NCBI RefSeq assembly: GCF_030388245.1
Contig: NZ_CP098360.1
Span: 1,386,501 to 1,450,500 of the forward strand
Reading direction: 5' to 3'
DNA length: 64,000 nt
DNA from: Paracoccus sp. TOH
GTDB taxonomy: Bacteria; Pseudomonadota; Alphaproteobacteria; Rhodobacterales; Rhodobacteraceae
Below are positions 54,337 through 64,000 of the stretch, one piece after another. Made by a program: the position numbers and the translations under genes. Positions within the stretch are counted from its first letter, which is position 1; each line of letters begins with the position of its first letter. The notes under the pieces were generated by a model, which did not search any database, was not told where the DNA came from, and worked only from the letters and a program-made list of their open reading frames with translations.

Positions 54337-55835
54337 TGAGCGGAGGTTCCGTGACCGAACGGGTGATGCGGCTGTCCCTTCTGGGGCTTCGGGGGGACAA
54401 GGGGCGCGACCCCGGGGTGACGGGGCTGTCCGTCGATTCGCGGCAGGTCAGGCCCGGGCATCTGTTCGCGGCCCTGCCGGGCTCGGCCACACATGGCGGC
54501 GCATTCATCCAATACGCGTTGCGTCAGGGTGCGGGCGCGATCCTGACCGACCGCAAGGGCGCCGAGATCGCGGCGGCCGAACTGGCCGGATCGGACGCGG
54601 CGCTGGTGGTGGCCGAGGATCCGCGCGCCGCGCTGGCCGGGGCCGCCGCGCTGTGGTTCGCCGCCCAGCCCGAGACCATGGTCGCCGTCACCGGCACTTC
54701 GGGCAAGACTTCGGTCGCGACCTTCACCCGGCAGATCTGGCAGGCGCTGGGCCACAAGGCGATCAGCCTGGGCACCATGGGCGTGCAAGGCGACTACCAG
54801 GCCAAGCTGGCCCATACCACGCCCGAACCGATCACCCTGCACCGCGTGCTGGCCGAGGCGGCCGCGGCCGGCGTCACCCATGCGGCGATGGAGGCCAGCT
54901 CGCACGGGCTCGACCAGCGCCGGCTGGACGGCGTGCGGCTGAAGGCCGGCGCCTTCACCAATTTCAGCCAGGATCACCTGGATTATCACAAGGATTTCGA
55001 CGAGTATTTCGCCGCCAAGGCGCTGCTTTTCGACCATATCCTGGACGAGGGCGCCGGGGCGGTGATCAACATCGACGACCCGCGCGGCCGGCAGATGGCG
55101 CAGATCGCGCGCGAGCGTGGCCTGGAACTGACCACCATCGGCAAGGATGAGCGCGCCGACCTGCGCATCCTCGGGCAGCGCTACGACGCCACCGGCCAGG
55201 ATCTGCGTTTCAGCCTTTTCGGCCAGGCGCATCTGGTGCGGCTGGCGCTGATCGGCGGCTTCCAGGCCGAGAACGTGCTGGCCGCCGCCGGCCTCGCCAT
55301 CGCCGCCGGCGACGATCCCGCCCGCGTGATCGGGACCCTGCCAGGTCTGACCACCGTGCGCGGTCGCATGGAACTGGCCGCGGTGCGCGAAAACGGCGCC
55401 GCGGTCTTTGTCGATTACAGCCACAAGCCCGGCGCGCTGGCCTCGGCCCTGCAATCGCTGCGCCCGCATGTCATGGGCCGCATCGTCGTGGTCTTCGGCG
55501 CCGGCGGCGATCGCGACCGCCTGAAACGCCCGCTGATGGGCGAGGCGGCGCGGCAATTCGCCGATGTGGTCTTTGTCACCGATGACAATCCCCGGTCCGA
55601 GGATCCGGCCGCGATCCGCGCCGAGGTCATCGCCGGTGCCGGTCCGGACGCCATCGAGGTCGGCGACCGCGCCGAGGCGATCCTGCGCGGCGTCGATGCG
55701 CTGCAGCCGGGCGACGCGCTGTTGATCGCCGGCAAGGGGCACGAGACCGGCCAGATCATCGGCAGCGACGTCTATCCCTTCGACGATGCCGAACAGGCCT
55801 CGGTCGCCGTCGCGGCGCTGGATGGCAAGATATGA
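54336..55835 (+). CDS. murE: UDP-MurNAc-tripeptide synthetase (mDAP-adding)
   Basis: This 499-residue ligase adds meso-diaminopimelate to UDP-MurNAc-L-Ala-D-Glu. It has VTGTSGKTSVATF (P-loop), TTPEPITLH, MEASSHGLDQRRLDG, and DDNPRSEDP, the DNPR motif that selects diaminopimelate. One-base overlap with ftsI and four-base overlap with murF. Confidence 0.97.
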   Translation: MSGGSVTERVMRLSLLGLRGDKGRDPGVTGLSVDSRQVRPGHLFAALPGSATHGGAFIQYALRQGAGAILTDRKGAEIAAAELAGSDAALVVAEDPRAALAGAAALWFAAQPETMVAVTGTSGKTSVATFTRQIWQALGHKAISLGTMGVQGDYQAKLAHTTPEPITLHRVLAEAAAAGVTHAAMEASSHGLDQRRLDGVRLKAGAFTNFSQDHLDYHKDFDEYFAAKALLFDHILDEGAGAVINIDDPRGRQMAQIARERGLELTTIGKDERADLRILGQRYDATGQDLRFSLFGQAHLVRLALIGGFQAENVLAAAGLAIAAGDDPARVIGTLPGLTTVRGRMELAAVRENGAAVFVDYSHKPGALASALQSLRPHVMGRIVVVFGAGGDRDRLKRPLMGEAARQFADVVFVTDDNPRSEDPAAIRAEVIAGAGPDAIEVGDRAEAILRGVDALQPGDALLIAGKGHETGQIIGSDVYPFDDAEQASVAVAALDGKI

Positions 55836-57217
55836 CGCTCTGGACCTCGCCGGATGCCGCCGCCGCGACCGGCGGCCGCGCCACCCGTGATTTCACCATC
55901 GGCGGCGTCTCCATCGACACCCGCACCATCCGACCGGGCGATCTGTTCGTCGCCCTGCAAGCGGCCCGCGACGGCCACGACTTCGTCGCCCAGGCCCTGC
56001 AGAAGGGGGCCGGCGCCGCGCTGGTCAGCCGCATCCCCGAGGGCGTGGCGGATGATGCGCCGCTGCTGGTCGTCCCCGACGTGCTGGCGGCGCTGGAGGC
56101 GCTTGGCCGCGCCGGCCGCGCCCGGATGCGCGGCAAGGTCGTCGCCATCACCGGCTCGGTCGGCAAGACCTCGACCAAGGAAATGGCGCGCATCGCCCTC
56201 TCCGGGCAGGGGCGAATCCACGCGGCCGAGGCCAGCTACAACAATCACTGGGGCGTGCCGCTGACGCTGGCGCGGATGCCCGCCGACACCGATTTCGCCA
56301 TCATCGAGATCGGCATGAACCATCCCGGCGAGATCGAGCCGCTGGCGCGCCTCGCCCGCCCGCAGGTGGCGATGATCACCACCGTCGCGGCCGCGCATCT
56401 GGAAGCCTTCGGCGCCATCGAGGGCATCGCCCGCGAGAAGGGCGCGATCTTTGCCGGCCTTGAACCCGCCGGCCATGCCATCATCCCCGAGGACCTGGCG
56501 GTGACGCAGATCCTGCGCGACTGCGCGGATGCGGCGGGCGCGCTGGTGATCGGCTTCGGCCAGCATGGCATGGCCAAGCCGGTCAAGGCCGAGACCGTGG
56601 ACGGCGCCACCCGGGTCCGCGCCCGCATCCTGGGGGAGACGGTGGATTTCACCCTCGCCACCGCCGGCACGCATTTCGTGATGAATGCGGTCGGCGTGCT
56701 GGCTGCGCTGTCGGCCGCCGGCGCCGATCTGGCCGCGGCGGCGAAGCATCTCTCGGACTGGAACCCGCCGCTGGGTCGCGGCGCGGTCGAGGAACTGGGC
56801 GGCATCCGGCTGATCGACGATGCTTATAACTCGAACCCGACCTCGCTCTCGGCCGGCCTTGCGACGCTGGCGCGGCTGACCGGCGGGCGGCGGGTGGCGA
56901 TCCTGGGCGACATGCTGGAACTGGGGCCGGAGGAGATCGCCATGCATGCCGGCATGGCCGAGGATCCGGCGATGGCCGCCGTCGATCTGGTCCATACCGC
57001 CGGCCCGCGCATGCGCGCCCTGCACGAGGCGCTGCCGGAAACCCGCCGCGGGCTGCATGCCGAAACCGCCGCTGAACTGGCGGCGCGGGTGGGCGAGCTG
57101 GTCGCGCTCGGCGATATCGTGCTCGTGAAGGGCTCGAAGTCCTCGAAGGTCTCGACGGTGGTTGACGCGCTGCGGCGGACGCGCCAAAGCACGCCGCCTG
57201 GCGAAAGGACAGCGTAA
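55832..57217 (+). CDS. murF: UDP-MurNAc-pentapeptide synthetase
   Basis: This 461-residue ligase adds D-Ala-D-Ala. [15 protein letters not shown] is the P-loop, [15 protein letters not shown] and IGMNHPGEI are the family motifs, and [10 protein letters not shown] lies in the C-terminal domain. It overlaps murE and mraY. Confidence 0.97.
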   Translation: MTLWTSPDAAAATGGRATRDFTIGGVSIDTRTIRPGDLFVALQAARDGHDFVAQALQKGAGAALVSRIPEGVADDAPLLVVPDVLAALEALGRAGRARMRGKVVAITGSVGKTSTKEMARIALSGQGRIHAAEASYNNHWGVPLTLARMPADTDFAIIEIGMNHPGEIEPLARLARPQVAMITTVAAAHLEAFGAIEGIAREKGAIFAGLEPAGHAIIPEDLAVTQILRDCADAAGALVIGFGQHGMAKPVKAETVDGATRVRARILGETVDFTLATAGTHFVMNAVGVLAALSAAGADLAAAAKHLSDWNPPLGRGAVEELGGIRLIDDAYNSNPTSLSAGLATLARLTGGRRVAILGDMLELGPEEIAMHAGMAEDPAMAAVDLVHTAGPRMRALHEALPETRRGLHAETAAELAARVGELVALGDIVLVKGSKSSKVSTVVDALRRTRQSTPPGERTA

Positions 57218-58299
57218 TGCTCTATTGGCTCACCAACCTCTCCGACGGCGGGGATTTCTTCAATCTTTTCAGATATATCACCTTTCGCGCCGGCGGCGCC
57301 TTCTTTACCGCGCTGATCTTCGGCTTTTTCTTCGGCCGGCCGCTGATCGACCTTCTGCGCCGCAAGCAGAAAAAGGGTCAGCCGATCCGCGACGACGGCC
57401 CGCAAAGCCACCTGTCCAAGGCCGGCACCCCGACCATGGGCGGGCTGCTGATCCTCGCGGCGCTGACGCTCGGCACGCTGCTTTGGGCGCGGCTCGACAA
57501 CGGCTATGTCTGGATCGTGCTCCTGGTGACGCTGGGCTTTGCCGCCATCGGCTTCGCCGACGACTATGCCAAGGTCACCAAGCAGCACCACGCCGGGCTT
57601 TCGGGACGGGTCCGGCTGCTGATCGGCCTCTGCATCGCTGCCGCCGCCGGAGCCGCCGCCGCCTATCTGCACCCGGCCCCGCTCAGCGGCGAACTGGCGC
57701 TGCCCTTCTTCAAGAACGCGCTGATCAACCTGTCGCTGCTCTACGTGCCCTTCACCGTTATCGTGATCCTCGGGGCCGCCAATGCGGTGAACCTGACCGA
57801 CGGGCTGGACGGGCTGGCGATCATGCCGGTGATGATCGCCGCCGCCACCTTCGCGGTGATCGCCTATATGGTCGGCAACGCGAATTTCGCCAATTACCTC
57901 GGCGTGCATTTCGTGCCCGGCACCGGCGAGCTGGCGGTCTTCGTCGCGGCGCTGATCGGCGGCGGCCTGGGCTTCCTGTGGTATAACGCGCCGCCCGCCG
58001 CCGTCTTCATGGGCGATACCGGCAGCCTCGCGCTCGGCGGCGCGCTCGGCGCCATCGCCGTGGTGACCAAGCACGAGATCGTCCTGGCCATCGTCGGCGG
58101 CCTCTTCGTGGTCGAGGCGCTTTCGGTGATCATCCAGGTGCTCTACTTCAAGCGCACCGGCAAGCGGGTGTTCCTGATGGCCCCCATCCACCACCATTTC
58201 GAGAAGAAGGGCTGGGGCGAGGCGCAGATCGTCATCCGCTTCTGGATCATCGCGCTGATCCTGGCGCTGATCGGGCTTGCCACGCTCAAGCTGCGCTGA
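57217..58299 (+). CDS. mraY: Phospho-N-acetylmuramoyl-pentapeptide transferase
   Basis: This 360-residue inner-membrane enzyme makes lipid I from UDP-MurNAc-pentapeptide and undecaprenyl phosphate. About ten helices; the active-site motifs are [27 protein letters not shown] and [10 protein letters not shown], and [12 protein letters not shown]. The following 79 bp hold an AAATACCC-type repeat. Confidence 0.97.
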   Translation: MLYWLTNLSDGGDFFNLFRYITFRAGGAFFTALIFGFFFGRPLIDLLRRKQKKGQPIRDDGPQSHLSKAGTPTMGGLLILAALTLGTLLWARLDNGYVWIVLLVTLGFAAIGFADDYAKVTKQHHAGLSGRVRLLIGLCIAAAAGAAAAYLHPAPLSGELALPFFKNALINLSLLYVPFTVIVILGAANAVNLTDGLDGLAIMPVMIAAATFAVIAYMVGNANFANYLGVHFVPGTGELAVFVAALIGGGLGFLWYNAPPAAVFMGDTGSLALGGALGAIAVVTKHEIVLAIVGGLFVVEALSVIIQVLYFKRTGKRVFLMAPIHHHFEKKGWGEAQIVIRFWIIALILALIGLATLKLR

Positions 58300-58308
58300 T
58301 CTTTCTCC

Positions 58309-58356
58309 GTTTGACAAATACCCTCGGGGGGTCCGGGGGGCGAAGCGCCCCCGGCC
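58309..58356. repeat. Intergenic AAATACCC-type repeat with hairpin
   Basis: GTTTGACAAATACCC is followed by a hairpin with CGGGGGGC and GCGCCCCCGG arms. Copies with the same lead stand near 28786, 59787 and in inverted form at 23926. Such elements are common after genes in Rhodobacteraceae. Confidence 0.55.
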
Positions 58357-58378
58357 TTCCTCTACCGAAGGCAGAACC

Positions 58379-59779
58379 ATGATCCCCGTCCAAGGCGTCG
58401 AAAACCAGACCATCGCCGTGCTCGGCCTCGGCCGCTCGGGCCGCGCCACCGCCGCCGCGCTCGCCGCCGGCGGCGCCCATGTCGTCGCCTGGGACGACGG
58501 CGCCGACACCCGCGAACAGGCCGAACAGCAGGGGCTGCGCATCCTCGACCTGACCCGCGACGCCCACTGGGAGGGCATCTCGGCCCTGATCACCAGCCCC
58601 GGCATCCCGCATCTCTACCCGAAACCGCATCCGGTCATCGCCAAGGCCTATGAACTGGGCATCCCCGTCGACAACGACATCGGGCTGTTCTTCCGCAGCT
58701 TCGCCACCCGCGACTGGGAAAGCTACGACACCACGCCGCGCGTCATCGCCATCACCGGCTCGAACGGCAAGTCCACCACCACGGCGCTGATCCACCACAT
58801 CCTGCGCGAGGCCGGCCGGCCGACCCAGATCGGCGGCAATATCGGCACCGGGGTCCTGTCGCTCGACCCGGCCCATGACGGCGAGGTGGTGGTGCTGGAG
58901 CTTTCCAGCTACCAGACCGACCTCGCCCGCGCCCTGACCCCCGATATCGCGGTGTTCACCAACCTCTCGCCCGACCATCTCGACCGCCATGGCGGCCCGG
59001 GCGGCTATTTCGCCGCCAAGCGCCGGCTCTTCGCCGAGGGCGGCCCCGACCGGGCCGTGATCGGCGTCGACGAGATCGAGGGCCGCTATCTTGCCGACCA
59101 GCTTGCCATGGCGCCCTCGGACGACCGGGTGATCCGCATCTCCTCGGGTTTGAAACTCGAACGCTTCGGCTGGTCGGTCTTTGCCCGCAAGGGCTATCTC
59201 GCGGAATACCGCAAGGGCCGCCAGGTCGCATCGCTGGACCTGCGCGACATCAAGGGCCTGCCGGGCGAGCACAACCACCAGAACGCCTGCGCCGCCTATG
59301 CCGCGACCCGCGCCCTGGGCCTTGCCCCGCGCGAGATCGAGCGCGCCTTCCACAGTTTCGAAGGCTTGCCGCATCGCAGCCAGACCGTGGCCGAGATCGG
59401 CGGCGTGGCCTGGGTCAACGACAGCAAGGCCACCAATGCCGATGCCGCGGCCAAGGCGCTGACGGCGTTCAGGAACATCCGCTGGATCGCCGGCGGCCTT
59501 GGCAAAGAGGGCGGCATCGCCGCCCTGCAACCGCATCTGGGCCATGTCACCAAGGCTTATCTGATCGGCCATTCCGCCCGCGACTTCGCGCTGGAGATCG
59601 GCCAGACCCCCTACGAGATCGCCGAGACCATGGAACAGGCCGTGGCCCATGCCGCGGCCGAGGCGCAGCCGGGCGACACCGTGCTGCTCGCCCCCGCCGC
59701 CGCCAGTTTCGACCAATACCCGAACTTCGAGAAACGCGGCGAGCATTTCATCGCCCTGGTCCGGGCGCTGCAGGGCTGA
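58379..59779 (+). CDS. murD: UDP-MurNAc-L-alanine:D-glutamate ligase
   Basis: This 466-residue ligase adds D-glutamate. It has [32 protein letters not shown] (P-loop), [19 protein letters not shown] and [11 protein letters not shown]. The ATG at 58379 begins [16 protein letters not shown]. Cell-wall genes after murD are outside the run; a FadL-type gene lies convergently. Confidence 0.96.
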   Translation: MIPVQGVENQTIAVLGLGRSGRATAAALAAGGAHVVAWDDGADTREQAEQQGLRILDLTRDAHWEGISALITSPGIPHLYPKPHPVIAKAYELGIPVDNDIGLFFRSFATRDWESYDTTPRVIAITGSNGKSTTTALIHHILREAGRPTQIGGNIGTGVLSLDPAHDGEVVVLELSSYQTDLARALTPDIAVFTNLSPDHLDRHGGPGGYFAAKRRLFAEGGPDRAVIGVDEIEGRYLADQLAMAPSDDRVIRISSGLKLERFGWSVFARKGYLAEYRKGRQVASLDLRDIKGLPGEHNHQNACAAYAATRALGLAPREIERAFHSFEGLPHRSQTVAEIGGVAWVNDSKATNADAAAKALTAFRNIRWIAGGLGKEGGIAALQPHLGHVTKAYLIGHSARDFALEIGQTPYEIAETMEQAVAHAAAEAQPGDTVLLAPAAASFDQYPNFEKRGEHFIALVRALQG

Positions 59780-59891
59780 CCTTCACCGTTTTCCAAATAC
59801 CCAAGGCGCGTGGACCCAGAGGTCGGCACCCGGCGCATCGTTCCCCCAATGCGCATGCAGCCGGGCCGCCTGGGGCAGGAAGCGCATGAAA

Positions 59892-59921
59892 AAGGCCCCG
59901 GGGCAGAGCCGCCGGGGCCTT
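59892..59921 (-). terminator. Terminator of the FadL-type gene
   Basis: A 10-bp stem (AAGGCCCCGG with CCGGGGCCTT) is followed on the minus strand by TTTTTC. It lies 18 bp after the porin-like stop and may also end murD transcription. Confidence 0.85.
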
Positions 59922-59938
59922 GATCGTTGCCGCCCGGA

Positions 59939-61060
59939 TCAGAAGGAATAGCCGATCCGCACGCCGATGCCCCAGGCCTCGCTGTCGTCCATCTTGGCGA
60001 CCTCGCGCTTGGCGCCGCTCGGGCCGACGCCCAGGGTGGCGTCGCCCAGCTTGGTGTAGTTGATGCCGGTGGTGATCTTGATGTTGTCCATGGAGTAGAT
60101 CGCCGCCAGCGTCACCGCCTTGCGGCCGTTCACCGGCGCCAGCGGCGACACCGTGTCGCCCTCGCTGGGCTCATAGAGGAACGAAACCGAGCCCGACCAG
60201 TTATCGGTGAACTTGCGCCCGACGCCGATGGTGTAGGTGGTGGTGTCCTCAAGTTCGACCAGCGGGATCTCTCCGGCGGGTGAAGCGATCGGGAACAGGA
60301 GGTTGTCCACATCGAACTCGGACCATTTCACCCAGCGGATCGAACCGAACAGCAAGGTATCCTTGGCAATGCCGGTCTGGCCCTCCAGCGTCCAGCTGCG
60401 CGGGGTTTTGACGGTATACTGGTCCTTGAAGGTGATCGGCAGCGGCCCGCCGCTTTCCGACATGTCGAAGTCGTGCTCGATGGGCGAGTTGTAGGTCAGC
60501 GAGACCCGCGCCGCGATCTCGGGCATCTCATAGGCGACGCCGGCGACCCAACCCACGCCCCAGGCGCCGTCGATGTCCAGATTGTAGCCCGAGGTGGTCG
60601 CATAGCCCGCGCCCTGCAGCCGGACGCCGCCATCGGCATGCGAGCCCCGGACACCGCCATGCACCGAGAAGTTGTTGTCGAACTTGTAGCGCAGCAGCGC
60701 GGTATAGGTGGTCGAGTTCACCTCGACCCGCGTGCCGCCCAGTACCGGCGAACTCGCTATCGGATAAAGGACATCCGCCCCGAAAGGCTGCTCGACGATG
60801 ATCGCGCCGGAAAGGTTGTCGGTGAACTGGTGCTTGTAGGCGAGGCCGAAGAAGCCATAGCCCTGCGCGACATCGCCGGTCTCGAAGCCCGCGGCGTCGG
60901 TGCCGCGCACGCTGGGATTGACGCCGCCGAAGCTCAGCTCGGCATAGTTCCCGTTCTCGAACAGCGGCGCCAGCGATTGCGGCGCGCGTTCGATCCCGCC
61001 GGCCAGGACAGGCGCGGCCGTGGCCAGCAGAGCGCCGATGCCGGTGACGATCTTTTTCAT
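59939..61060 (-). CDS. OmpP1/FadL-family outer-membrane transport protein
   Basis: This 373-residue protein has a signal peptide (MKKIVTGIGALLATAAPVLA) and a beta-barrel with alternating strands to a C-terminal aromatic (GVRIGYSF). The N-terminal hatch GGIERAPQSLAPLFENGNYAEL resembles FadL, which admits long-chain fatty acids or other hydrophobic molecules. The ATG at 61060 has GGGAGGAAA; an earlier ATG is antisense leader. Confidence 0.87.
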   Translation of the reverse strand: MKKIVTGIGALLATAAPVLAGGIERAPQSLAPLFENGNYAELSFGGVNPSVRGTDAAGFETGDVAQGYGFFGLAYKHQFTDNLSGAIIVEQPFGADVLYPIASSPVLGGTRVEVNSTTYTALLRYKFDNNFSVHGGVRGSHADGGVRLQGAGYATTSGYNLDIDGAWGVGWVAGVAYEMPEIAARVSLTYNSPIEHDFDMSESGGPLPITFKDQYTVKTPRSWTLEGQTGIAKDTLLFGSIRWVKWSEFDVDNLLFPIASPAGEIPLVELEDTTTYTIGVGRKFTDNWSGSVSFLYEPSEGDTVSPLAPVNGRKAVTLAAIYSMDNIKITTGINYTKLGDATLGVGPSGAKREVAKMDDSEAWGIGVRIGYSF

Positions 61061-61225
61061 GATTTCCTCCCATGGTCTGGCCCTTGCCGGGCCGCTGCAT
61101 CCAGCCTGCGGCACGCTCCCCGGTTGCGTCAATCGGCTGGGCTCCATGACGCGGCGTTCTGACGCGCCCGGCCGCTCTGGCGTGGCCGGCCGGCAACGCT
61201 ATGAGATGCGGGGCAGGAGGTCGCC

Positions 61226-62254
61226 ATGCCGTTCACCCCGCCCCGTGCCCCGCTGCCCCGCCCCATGATGCCGCGCCCGGTGCTGCCCCGTCCGGTGATG
61301 GCCCGTCCCAGGCCGCCCGGACTCTGGCGCAGCGTCCCGCCCGCGATCTTTCCGCCGCTGCTGGGCGCGCTGGGGCTGGCGCTGGCCTGGCAGGCGGCGC
61401 TGCCGCTGGGTCTTGCGCCCGCGGTCCCGGGGCTGATGGCGGGCATGGCCATCGCGGCATGGGGCTTTGCCATGCTGGCCTATGGCAGCAAGCTGCTGCA
61501 CCGTCCCGCGGTGCTGGCCGAGGAGCTGCGCATCCTGCCCGGCCGCGCCGGCATCGCTGCCGCCGTCGTCGGCATCTATGCCGCGGCGCATCTGCTGTCC
61601 CCGTTTGCGCCGGCGCTGGCCCGGGTGGTGCTGGCGACCGGCATGGCGGCGCAACTGGTGCTTTGGGTGGTGGCGATCCCGGTCATGACGCGGCTGCCGG
61701 GGCAGGGGCGGGTGACGCCGGTCTGGCAACTGACCTTCGTCGGCCCCATCGTCGCCGCGCAGGCGGCGGCGGGGCTTGGCTGGACCGCGCTCGCGCAGGG
61801 GTTGTGGTGGCCGATGGCGGCGACGGCCGGTCTGGTCTGGTTGCTCAGCCTGCGCCAGGCCCTGGCCGAGCGCGTGCCGGCGCCGCTGCGGCCGCTTCTG
61901 ATGATCCATCTGGCGCCGGTTGCCATGCTGGGCCATGTCGCCGCCGCGCTGGGCTGGCCGCGGGTGGCGCTGGGCCTCGCCTTCGTCGCGGCGGCGGTGT
62001 TGGGGCTTGCCGTGCTGCGCGGGCGCTGGCTGACCGAGGCCGGTTTCTCGCCGCTCTGGGGCGCCTTCACCTTCCCGCTGGCGGCGACGGCGGGGCTGTG
62101 GAGCGCGGTCGCCGGCTTCGCGCCCGGCTGGGCGCTGCCGGCGCTGATCCTGCTGGTGATGGCCAGCCTGGTGGTGCTGTGGATCCTGTTCCGGATCTGG
62201 CGGGCCTGGGCGGCGGGCGGGCTGGCCGCGAAAACCAACGCGGCCGTCGCCTGA
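61226..62254 (+). CDS. TDT-family (TehA/SLAC1-like) membrane transporter
   Basis: This 342-residue protein has about ten helices and a proline-rich N-terminus (PRPMMPRPVLPRPVMARPRPPG). Segments such as SVPPAIFPPLLGALGLALAW and FSPLWGAFTFPLAATA fit the TDT fold of tellurite-resistance, malate or anion channels. GGCAGGAGG precedes the ATG. Substrate unknown; the tellurite link is not assured. Confidence 0.82.
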   Translation: MPFTPPRAPLPRPMMPRPVLPRPVMARPRPPGLWRSVPPAIFPPLLGALGLALAWQAALPLGLAPAVPGLMAGMAIAAWGFAMLAYGSKLLHRPAVLAEELRILPGRAGIAAAVVGIYAAAHLLSPFAPALARVVLATGMAAQLVLWVVAIPVMTRLPGQGRVTPVWQLTFVGPIVAAQAAAGLGWTALAQGLWWPMAATAGLVWLLSLRQALAERVPAPLRPLLMIHLAPVAMLGHVAAALGWPRVALGLAFVAAAVLGLAVLRGRWLTEAGFSPLWGAFTFPLAATAGLWSAVAGFAPGWALPALILLVMASLVVLWILFRIWRAWAAGGLAAKTNAAVA

Positions 62255-63772
<1,518 letters not shown>

Positions 63773-63804
63773 GCCGTTTACCGAATCTTGACCGGATTGG
63801 CCTT

Positions 63805-63835
63805 AAGGTCGCGGGGGAACCACCTTCGCGGCCTT
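63805..63835 (+). terminator. Weak hairpin after guaB
   Basis: A 9-bp stem with one G-U pair (AAGGTCGCG with CGCGGCCTT) and a 13-base loop lies just before the next start; the U tract is poor. Confidence 0.35.
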
Positions 63836-63837
63836 TC

Positions 63838-64000
63838 ATGTTTCTTCGGGCTTTCCCTTGTCTTCTGGCGCTTTGCCTTGCGGTTTTCGGTCCCGGCCGG
63901 GCCCTGGCCCTGCCTTCGGCCGCAGTCTGCGAATGGGCGGCGCAGCAGGCGGCGCAGGAATATGGCGTGCCCATGGACATCATGGGCGCCCTGACCCTGA
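63838..64000 (+). CDS. Lytic transglycosylase, N-terminal part (runs off the window)
   Basis: Only 54 codons are in the window. MFLRAFPCLLALCLAVFG is a signal peptide, cut after ALA (about residue 26). The mature part, CEWAAQQAAQEYGVPMDIMGALTL, matches the start of the SLT domain family in related species, where an ETGR motif with the catalytic glutamate follows. No stop is visible. Confidence 0.65.
   Translation, partial: MFLRAFPCLLALCLAVFGPGRALALPSAAVCEWAAQQAAQEYGVPMDIMGALTL

Overview
The window is high-GC alphaproteobacterial chromosome, almost certainly a Paracoccus or close Rhodobacteraceae relative. The basis is gene order: mdh, then malyl-CoA thioesterase, an NnrU-like protein, a DUF1737 protein and mesaconyl-CoA hydratase, then sdhCDAB, as recalled for Rhodobacter sphaeroides. 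The dcw cluster layout and a DUF1127 gene followed by cuckoo/CcsR small RNAs point the same way. No rRNA or tRNA genes were seen.

Layout. (1) 1-11538: the end of a MoxR-type ATPase gene, a GNAT acetyltransferase, a lytic transglycosylase lipoprotein, then a minus-strand TCA block read sucC-sucD-glycosyltransferase-sucA-sucB-small protein-MAPEG-lpd. (2) 11872-14415: an RTX-type secreted protein with four 387-bp internal repeats. (3) 14483-23858: mdh, a TSUP permease, two ethylmalonyl-CoA pathway genes, and sdhCDA-(two lipoproteins)-sdhB. The sucC and sdhC upstream regions share the same tandem palindrome module. (4) 24041-28950: a DUF1989 protein, a metal-dependent hydrolase, gatC-gatA, an Excalibur lipoprotein and an AmpD-like amidase.

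(5) 28839-46937: an 18.1-kb integrated phage-like element, bounded by an 11-bp direct repeat that falls inside the 3' end of the amidase gene. It has an integrase and excisionase-like gene, divergent ribbon-helix-helix regulators over repeated operators, a small plus-strand cargo cassette, and a morphogenesis block on the minus strand: portal, protease-capsid fusion, two tail-tube paralogues, connectors, terminase and tape measure. I find no lysis genes, tail tip or fibre genes, or replicative helicase, so it is a defective prophage or a satellite-like element.

(6) 46966-48720: rlmJ, then a stress-RNA locus. A sigma-32-type promoter is followed, on the minus strand, by a DUF1127 gene and by fourteen hairpins that each show CCTCCTCCC in the loop. 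They group as seven two-hairpin cuckoo/CcsR RNAs and end in a terminator. This greatly expanded array is the most striking feature here.

(7) 48951-64000: mrp, a 618-bp control region with MraZ-like repeats, the division/wall cluster mraZ-rsmH-ftsL-ftsI-murE-murF-mraY-murD, a FadL-type outer-membrane protein, a TDT transporter, guaB, and the start of a second lytic transglycosylase.

Starts were chosen by ribosome-binding sites and 1-4-base stop/start overlaps, which are very common here. Functions come from recognising motifs by eye; no database search was run.
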